Shown here one piece after another: positions 20,897-26,929 of a DNA stretch of 26,929 nt. Position numbers and translations under genes: made by a program. The notes beneath the pieces were generated by a model. That model was not told the origin of the DNA and did no database searches. It saw only the letters and a list, made by a program, of their open reading frames with translations. Numbering within the stretch: position 1 is the first letter of the stretch; every line of letters starts with the position of its first letter. The stretch is from Schizophyllum amplum (lineage: Eukaryota; Basidiomycota; Agaricomycetes; Agaricales; Schizophyllaceae), in assembly GCA_007026445.1 (NCBI GenBank), contig VDMD01000231.1:1-26929 (forward strand). Direction: 5' to 3'.

Positions 20897-22455
20897 GGCT
20901 GAGGGATGCAAAGAGCGTGGGGGTAAGGAAAGAGGGGAGGTAGGACAGCCGGAGTACCGTTCGCAACGTGAAGGGGCAGAGGGAACTGCTGGCTCGCGCG
21001 CGACGCATGTTATATAGGAATGGCACCCCGCAAAATTTGTTCGGGGGTCAGAAGCCTGCAAGCTTGATGGGTTGATGGGCTTGGAGTGCTAATTATTAGT
21101 GTGCAGATCAAACGGCAACAATCACCCGGCGGGGGATGGACATGTCGGTAGCGCGCGCGAGCAACCTCTGCATGTAAAGGATGCCCGTAGCGAGACACTA
21201 TGGACAGTGAGTAGTATATAGTCCTGTAAAAGGGCGTACTTGGACGGACTCACTGGAGATCCCCTTCGCTTTCCCAGCGATGTGCGCTTGGCCGGATGAT
21301 GGCAGTGACCCGAGCACTGCGCCCTCCGGGCCCGCCGTTGAATTCATTTTGCAAAACACAAGCCTCTGTCATCGGCGCCTCGGTGAAGATGACGCACCAT
21401 CGCACCCTGAGTCCTGACCGTGCATTGTTCCTGCTGCGCTGGGACAATATATCTTGTTCATCAAATCTGGTAGGCCTCCTAAACTCTGCTCTTTCGTGCG
21501 TACGCTGTATACCAGGATGTTCTTCTGGCCTTGGGTATACGAATTCGAACAAGGCTTGCCAGCGGTGCAAGCTCTGGTGAATGTGTCACCATGCGTCACG
21601 CCAAACATTCACAGGGTCATGTCCGGCCCCCCGCGCAATTCAGGGAAGGGCGCAGGGTGAGGTTGAATTGCCATCCGCCGCGCCGAACGCTCGCGGCTGC
21701 AAACACCGGTAGACCCCTTCTGGCTTTCACGGCGTGTCTTCTCCGCTGGACGCACCATCTTTCGATCGTTACAAGCTTTCAAGCTTTTCAAGCGGCGTGG
21801 CCAATAAAGTCAGCCTCGGGTCCAGAATCGAGACTTACAAGGCCTGGTCTCGCGCGCTTTGCCTTCAGCTTGCCAGCAGTACTGGAATAGCAATGAAGCA
21901 CTTCGACAGGCAGTCAACAGGCAGAACAAGGCAGAAACCACCTATACGCACTGCGAATGAGCGGCACACTGCATCCTGCGCCGCAGGCCCAACATATCTA
22001 TATTCAGACACAAGCAATGAGCATACCTTCGTCGAGTCGTCACCTGTGCCATAGCCGGCGAGATACTTAGTACCAGTGAGCCTTGCCGAGAGCGCTTACG
22101 CCCACTGACCGAGGGTCTGGCGTCCGCAAGACTCACCTACTAATGTTGTGCGTCGACGCAAGTGATGTCCAGGACCCGCCGAGAATGTCGGAATCGTCGA
22201 TGCAATTCTAGAGCGTCCCGTAATATGTGATGCGAGCCCGACACTTATTCACGGAAGCGCGCAGCGACACGAACACCGGAGGCCTTGTATACATACATTG
22301 ACATATGGGACTGAGTGCAGTTCAGTAAACTATGTGATATTCGCAACAACCTACGCACCGGTAGATGAGAGGCTTGACTGCCATACAGGCGACAGCGACA
22401 CCAAACCCTTGGCACAAGATGCCTCGGTAATATGACTGCGCGCGCCATTGCACGA
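20897..22455. other. Long intergenic region, no gene recognised
   Basis: About 1.56 kb between the PriA-like start and the SEH1 stop. The first 120 bases are the PriA-like promoter. The rest contains only short open frames without splice structure or family motifs. No transposon ends, long repeats or tRNA were seen. Confidence 0.5.
21010..21016 (-). promoter_or_regulatory. TATA box of the PriA-like gene
   Basis: TATATAA on the minus strand, 114 bases before the ATG at 20896. Confidence 0.6.
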
Positions 22456-24065
22456 TCAAGTCTCCATCTCCTCGTCTTTCTCCGTTGAGTCTACCTTCTC
22501 AGCCTCCTGTACCCCTATGCTCCCTGCTGGTCGCCAGACGCTCCCTGACGTCGCCTTCCATAGCCGTACGCGGCCATCGTTGCCTGCGGACGAGAGTACC
22601 GTTCTGGAAGGTAGTTAGAAAGACATTCTGCCACACCAAGAGCGCGCTTACCCAGTGACATTCCACTCTACGCGACCGATCGCAGACCTACTGTCATGTC
22701 AGCGGCAAAGAACGACAACTTGTTCGAGGTGCCAGAAGGCAGTAGAATGTTCATCTGCCAAAGCAAGCAAACATATACGCACTTGTGCTGGTCGAAATCC
22801 CCCACAATGGACGCCGTCCATCCGTTAGTGTTATCTTGCGACTCGTCGTCTTCAGGGCCGGGCTTGACGCGCCATATTCGCACGCGTCCGTCGCGTCCTC
22901 CCGTAGCGATAAGATGGTACGAGCGGCCACATGAAGGGGCCCAGGACACAGAGGTTATCGAGTATGGTGCCGAGGATTGCTGGCCATCATCCACATCCAT
23001 TCCGCCTGCGGTAGCTGCCGGCGAGGGATCCAAGTCAGAATCGTCGCAGGCCGCCGAGACGCGACCAGCTCGATGATCTACGCGATGCATGAGCTTCGTG
23101 TGCATGCAGAGCAGCCTGTCACTCACTCGCACAACCGAGCTCGTACCAGCCGCAACTGCGAGCACCTCCCCCCAATACCGGTCCTTACACCACGAGATGC
23201 TCCAGCCGCCGTCCGCCTCAGTGTTTGAAAGGCCAGGCGCCTTTTGCGATTGCTGCATGCTGGCCGTGTTGAGGGCCTGCGTCACCAAGGGTGCGGGGGC
23301 GCTGTCGTGAGCCGCGTGCATTTGCGTCGGGGTCGCGATCGCACGCGTGTTCGCGCCGCGCGTATGCGAAGAGGAAGGCGGAAGGGACGACGCGTCGATA
23401 TCATCGCAGATCTGCCACGTCGTGAGCGCCGGCTGCTCGAGGCACTCGTACACGCGCAGGCGGTTGTCTGAGGATACTGTCGCCTGTAAAGCGGCGGTGA
23501 GCGCGCTGGCGCGTGGTGAGCGGCGATGGCGAGACGCACCAGCTTCAAGCCGAAATGATGTGGGGCAAACTCTACTGAGCGCACGGAGGCGCGCGCGTCG
23601 GTCAGGATGGCGCGTTCGACCCAGCGTGAGGGGCCGGCGGGGGATCCGTTCGCCGCGCCATTAATGCCAGGCGCTGGCTCGTCCGCGGCGCGCACTTGCT
23701 CCCAGATCTTGACAGAGTGGTCGTAGGATGCGGACGCAATAATAGACCCAAATTCGGGGTGTGCCCAGGACAACTTGGCTACGGCTGCCGCGTGCGCCTG
23801 CGGTCGGACGACGTTTAGCGACCTTGTATACACCCGTACGCGCCGCTCACCTTCCAGTCATCTTCGGCGATCCATGTCCCATTTGTCTCGTCCAGCTGCC
23901 AGACCTTAATCCTGAATATAGTCAGCAAAGCTCCCTCTATCCAGAGGGTGTTAGAGTGCACCTTTGATCGAGACTGCATGTTGCGAGTCGAAGGCCGTAG
24001 AAGTCATACGCGACGTCGGTGACCAAGTCGCCGTGAGCGTTCTCGATGATGCCGGTCTGTATCAT
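22456..24065 (-). CDS. SEH1: Seh1 WD40 nucleoporin
   Basis: Beta-propeller subunit shared by the Y-shaped nuclear pore scaffold and, in fungi, the SEA complex that controls TORC1. Minus-strand exons: 24065-23962, 23911-23851, 23797-23540, 23483-22783, 22690-22652 and 22603-22456. This gives 436 residues, longer than yeast Seh1 because of low-complexity inserts. WD blocks: AHGDLVTDVAYDFYGLRLAT with IKVWQLDE; AHAAAVAKLSWAHPEFGSII with HSVKIWEQ; SDNRLRVYECLE; GGWSISWCKDRYWGEVLAVA; SCGRSYHLIATGGRDGRVRI; VEWNVTGTVLSSAGNDGRVR. The acidic C-terminus is DEEMET. Start 24065 (MIQTGIIENAHG) puts the Met just before the first blade. Inside exon 4 a good intron signal (23126-23078) conflicts with the reading frame; see findings. 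Confidence 0.92.
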
Positions 24066-24968
24066 GGAGTGAGACTGGCAAGGGTGCTTGTTGATTGAGG
24101 GTGAATAGGAAGCTGAACGATGAGCGCTGGATGAGCGCGACAACGAAGTTCAAGACGGCGAGCCGCTTGGACATGTCCTCACAGGGGCCCTCGATGTAAT
24201 GCCCCCGAATCTTAGGCGCCTAAGATTCCTGTAAACTTATATTCACGGCAGGCAGTAGACGGCTAAGCTTGGCCTTTCTCTAGAAAGCAGAGAATTTTGT
24301 ACACAGCGAGAGCGATAAAGGTTGTAGTAGGCATGTAACCGGGCATGCAGCTGTCAACGTTTCAACAGTTGGCACTGACTTTTTCTTCTTCTGGAAATCA
24401 CGACGCATCAAGAGCTTCCTAGACCCAAGTATTGCGTACCACTTCTACAGCATCGTTATTATATTCAGAGCAGGGGACGACCTGCTACTCAAGACTATCC
24501 TGAGGTTTGGGGGCGTCCTGTTGAAGGCCGAGCGAAGAATTCTGGTCACGCTGAACATGTCTCTTCGCGCCTGCGCATATAGCACAGTAAGAAGGATGTA
24601 AAGCTCGTCGACTGCTATAGCAGAGCGCAACGCATACACCGATTGTTCCCGACCTACTTGAAAAAAGAGACGTGGCCGCAGCTTGATGACCGACGCCCAG
24701 TGCGTTCCCGGTTGCCTAGCTCGGCCGTAGCGCCATCGCCAGTACACATTCGGGCCACGGGCTCTTGGATAAGACATAGCAAGCAGAAGAAAATAGACAG
24801 GTGCCGGTGATGGCTCAGGACAAAGTTAGGACAATGTAGAAAAACCGTGACGTGTTGATGTCACGGGCATCCGCGATTGCCGGTGATGCTCCTCCAATGC
24901 CCTGCGCCGCGACTTGTGACGCGCATCTCCATCTTCTCAACCACCAACTCACCACACTCCCAACCATA
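24066..24968. other. Divergent intergenic region SEH1 / calmodulin
   Basis: About 900 bases. The 3' end has a C/T-rich leader (CATCTCCATC, CCACCAACTCACC) just before the calmodulin ATG, typical of highly expressed fungal genes lacking TATA. The minus-strand open frame at 24445-24777 has no recognisable features. Confidence 0.5.
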
Positions 24969-25793
24969 ATGGCTGACCAATTGGTACGTGTAAACTCCTC
25001 TGATACGCGCCGTAGCTGACCGACGTCCCACAGTCCGAAGGTATGAGGGATGCTGCGCGCACGGCATTATCATCGATTGACAAACGTACGGCCTTGCAGA
25101 GCAGATTTCTGGTGCGTTGTCGAGGCATTGCCGATGCACAAACCGCATACTGACGGACGTCCCCGCAGAGTTCAAGGAGGCGTTCTCCCTCTTCGACAAG
25201 GTAACGATACATCGGGCATCACATGCCGTATCTGACAACCTCCTAGACGGCGATGGCACCATCACCACCAGGGAACTCGGAACCGTTATGCGCTCGCTCG
25301 GGGCAGAACCCCACCGAGGCTGAGCTGCAGGACATGATCAACGAGGTCGACGCGGACGGCAACGGCACCATCGACTTCCCCGAGTTCCTCACCATGATGG
25401 CCCGGAAGATGCGGGACACCGACAGCGAGGAGGAGATCAAGGAGGCCTTCAAGGTCTTCGACAAGGACGGCAACGGCTACATCAGCGCCGCCGAGTTGAG
25501 ACATGTCATGACGAACCTCGGTGTGTTGCGCGCCCTGCATCCGTGGTGGTCGGGTCTAATCTTCCTTCAGGCGAGAAGCTCTCCGACACAGAGGTCCGAT
25601 GAGATGATCCGGGAGGCGGACGTTGACGGCGACGGCCAGATCAACTACGAAGGTGCGTTATCGCCCCCATTGCCCATCGCTCGCGCTCACGATCGTCATG
25701 CGATTAGAATTCGTCAAGGTATGCCCCCATGAGCTCTGCCGTATCGCTGCCGCTGACCTCACTCTTCCTTCACAGATGATGCTCTCGAAGTAA
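24969..25793 (+). CDS. CMD1: Calmodulin
   Basis: EF-hand calcium sensor of 149 residues that activates calcineurin, CaM kinases and myosins. Exons: 24969-24983, 25034-25040 (7 nt), 25100-25111 (12 nt), 25169-25200, 25247-25520, 25571-25652, 25708-25718 (11 nt) and 25776-25793. Introns are 46-59 nt. The four loops are seen: [37 protein letters not shown] and [13 protein letters not shown]; the end is VKMMLSK. Three one-base differences break the frame against this near-invariant protein. One G is missing at the exon 4 donor (25200/25201, so that K-D codons do not join). One G is extra in GGGG at 25300-25303 ([11 protein letters not shown]). One C is extra at 25596-25597 ([11 protein letters not shown]). 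Exons total 451 instead of 450 nt, as these predict. Sequence error is far likelier than a real triple mutant. Confidence 0.95.
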
Positions 25794-26842
25794 ACGCTTA
25801 TATCCTGCCTCTCGCACCCAGTGATTTTGCCGGAGACTTGTACGTATGGAAAGAGAACAGCGCTGTGTAAATCATACCGTAGTATATATTTTGCCCCCAT
25901 CGCCCCCATCTATGTGTGCATCTATTATTGCCCATGGCTTCAGCCCGCATCTCCTTCAAAGCTCCAAGTTTCGAAAACCCATCGATGGGCTACTGGCTCA
26001 TATATCATAGCCTCGAAGCGGTCCGGATTCGATTCGTGCGTTACGATATTCAGGTCGCTCGTAGACGTTCAATCTCCAGCACGCACGACCACCGTTGCTC
26101 CACAATGTCTGTTCCCCCTGCCCTTCCAAATCCTTGTAGAGCGCTCATATCAACCACCGACGGCGCATGGTGCGCTTGCTTGTCATCATCTGACTCGCTG
26201 TGGCCATTCATAGGTGCGCTGTAACGCATTCAGTGTTCAGTGTCTGATTTAACATCTCCCAGATGATCGAAAGCTACTTTTCTGGACAAGCCAGGGCATA
26301 GACTGCAGAGGCCCAACTTGAAGAGTCACGACATGCGCAATTGCGAACGGCTTTCTGCACCGTCCCGTATGACTAGCTGCACACATCTCGCGTCTTTGAC
26401 TGTACTGCTACTCGCAGCGGCAGCTGGATTAACTCTATGTTCTTCCTCCTGGTTCTGCCGGGGAACCCAGCGGCTCGCCTGGAGGTTCGCGGTCACATGA
26501 CAGTTCATCAATATCACGCCGCTTGGCCAGTCGCCGCGCTTGTTTGCCACCTGTCATAATTTATCCTCTTAAAGTTCGAAGCCGTGGCGGAATTCTTGCG
26601 CCCGATATATAGCGAACGTCCGTGTTTTTGCCGTTAGTTCCTTCTTTCCCCCTCCTTCTATGTGGGTCTGTTCCCGCTTGAGCGAGATATTCAGCTGATA
26701 TCTGCGCCGTAGTTCACATTTTAGTCGCTTTGAGCCGCGCAATCCTATCCCAGTCACTCGTTTTCAAACCAGACACTCGTTCACTCTGTGTGCGTCTTTT
26801 TTCCCGCAAGCTGAAGCGCCCTCTGACGGATCTCCGCAGAAC
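25794..26842. other. Intergenic, no gene recognised
   Basis: About 1.05 kb with calmodulin 3' UTR at the left and the promoter of the next gene at the right. A TATATA lies at 26606-26611, rather far (about 230 bases) from the next ATG. Short open frames look random. Confidence 0.5.
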
Positions 26843-26929
26843 ATGAAGCTCGCTGCCATCGCCCTGCTTGCCACAACGATCGCGATAGTGGATGCATCGC
26901 TTCATCCCATTATTGCTGCTCGCCGTCAC
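26843..26929 (+). CDS. Partial secreted protein, cut by window end
   Basis: ATG in AACATGAAG context after a pyrimidine-rich leader (CGTCTTTTTTCCCG near 26791). The 29 visible codons begin MKLAAIALLATTIAIVDA, a textbook signal peptide, then SLHPIIAARR. No family can be assigned from this. The ORF is open at the window edge. Confidence 0.6.
   Translation, partial: MKLAAIALLATTIAIVDASLHPIIAARRH

Noticed and set aside
24445..24777. Minus-strand open frame of 110 codons between SEH1 and calmodulin
   Set aside because: No motif, signal, splice structure or promoter; composition looks random.
24969..25793. Calmodulin pseudogene
   Set aside because: All splice sites and the rest of the protein are perfectly kept and changes at silent codon positions are normal; only single-base indels, mostly at G/C runs, break it, which fits sequencing error better.
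1..26929. Novel multi-gene system, biosynthetic cluster, transposon, CRISPR, tRNA or rRNA
   Set aside because: Gene neighbours are unrelated in function; no transposase, terminal repeats, regular spacer array or tRNA-like fold was seen on reading both strands.

Overview
This window looks like nuclear DNA of a filamentous basidiomycete, most likely an Agaricomycete. The genes are GC-rich and broken by many short introns of about 46-60 nt with GTRNGT-type donors and CAG/TAG acceptors. Three of the genes (a PriA-like secreted protein, a small CsbD-like stress protein and an SRPK-like kinase) are of kinds common in Agaricomycotina. I could not place it more precisely from sequence alone.

Layout. 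1-1.1 kb: synaptobrevin/Snc1 (+), with six exons and what looks like a start codon split by an intron. 1.6-1.8 kb: a degenerate minisatellite. 1.8-5.8 kb: a long CAMK-like Ser/Thr kinase (+). 6.7-8.1 kb: an SRPK-like kinase (-). 8.1-9.6 kb: gene-poor. 9.6-10.3 kb: an uncertain hypothetical gene (+). 10.75-13.2 kb: the Ase1/PRC1/MAP65 spindle-midzone protein (-). 13.7-15.3 kb: a secreted GH105 family hydrolase (+), divergent from ASE1. 15.5-15.9 kb: complex I subunit NDUFA2/B8 (-). 16.3-17.9 kb: a Rax1-like RGS-domain membrane protein (+). 18.7-19.3 kb: a small stress-type protein (-). 20.2-20.9 kb: a PriA-like cysteine-rich secreted protein (-). 22.5-24.1 kb: Seh1 WD40 nucleoporin (-). 25.0-25.8 kb: calmodulin (+). 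From 26.84 kb a new signal-peptide ORF (+) runs off the end.

The genes are mostly unrelated housekeeping functions (secretion, mitosis, nuclear pore, respiration, calcium signalling) mixed with a few accessory secreted proteins. This is the usual loose organisation of a fungal chromosome. I see no gene cluster, mobile element, CRISPR array, tRNA or rRNA, and nothing that supports a novel multi-gene system.

The most important thing for a reader is sequence quality. Five genes, including the almost invariant calmodulin, need single-base insertions or deletions to read through, mostly in short G/C runs. Fourteen such sites are listed, plus one possible site in SEH1. SNC1, the SRPK-like gene, ASE1, GH105 and the CsbD-like gene need none. 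The simplest reading is uncorrected assembly indels in patches, so automatic gene calls here will be truncated or given false introns. Exon boundaries below were set by hand from splice signals, phase and family conservation.
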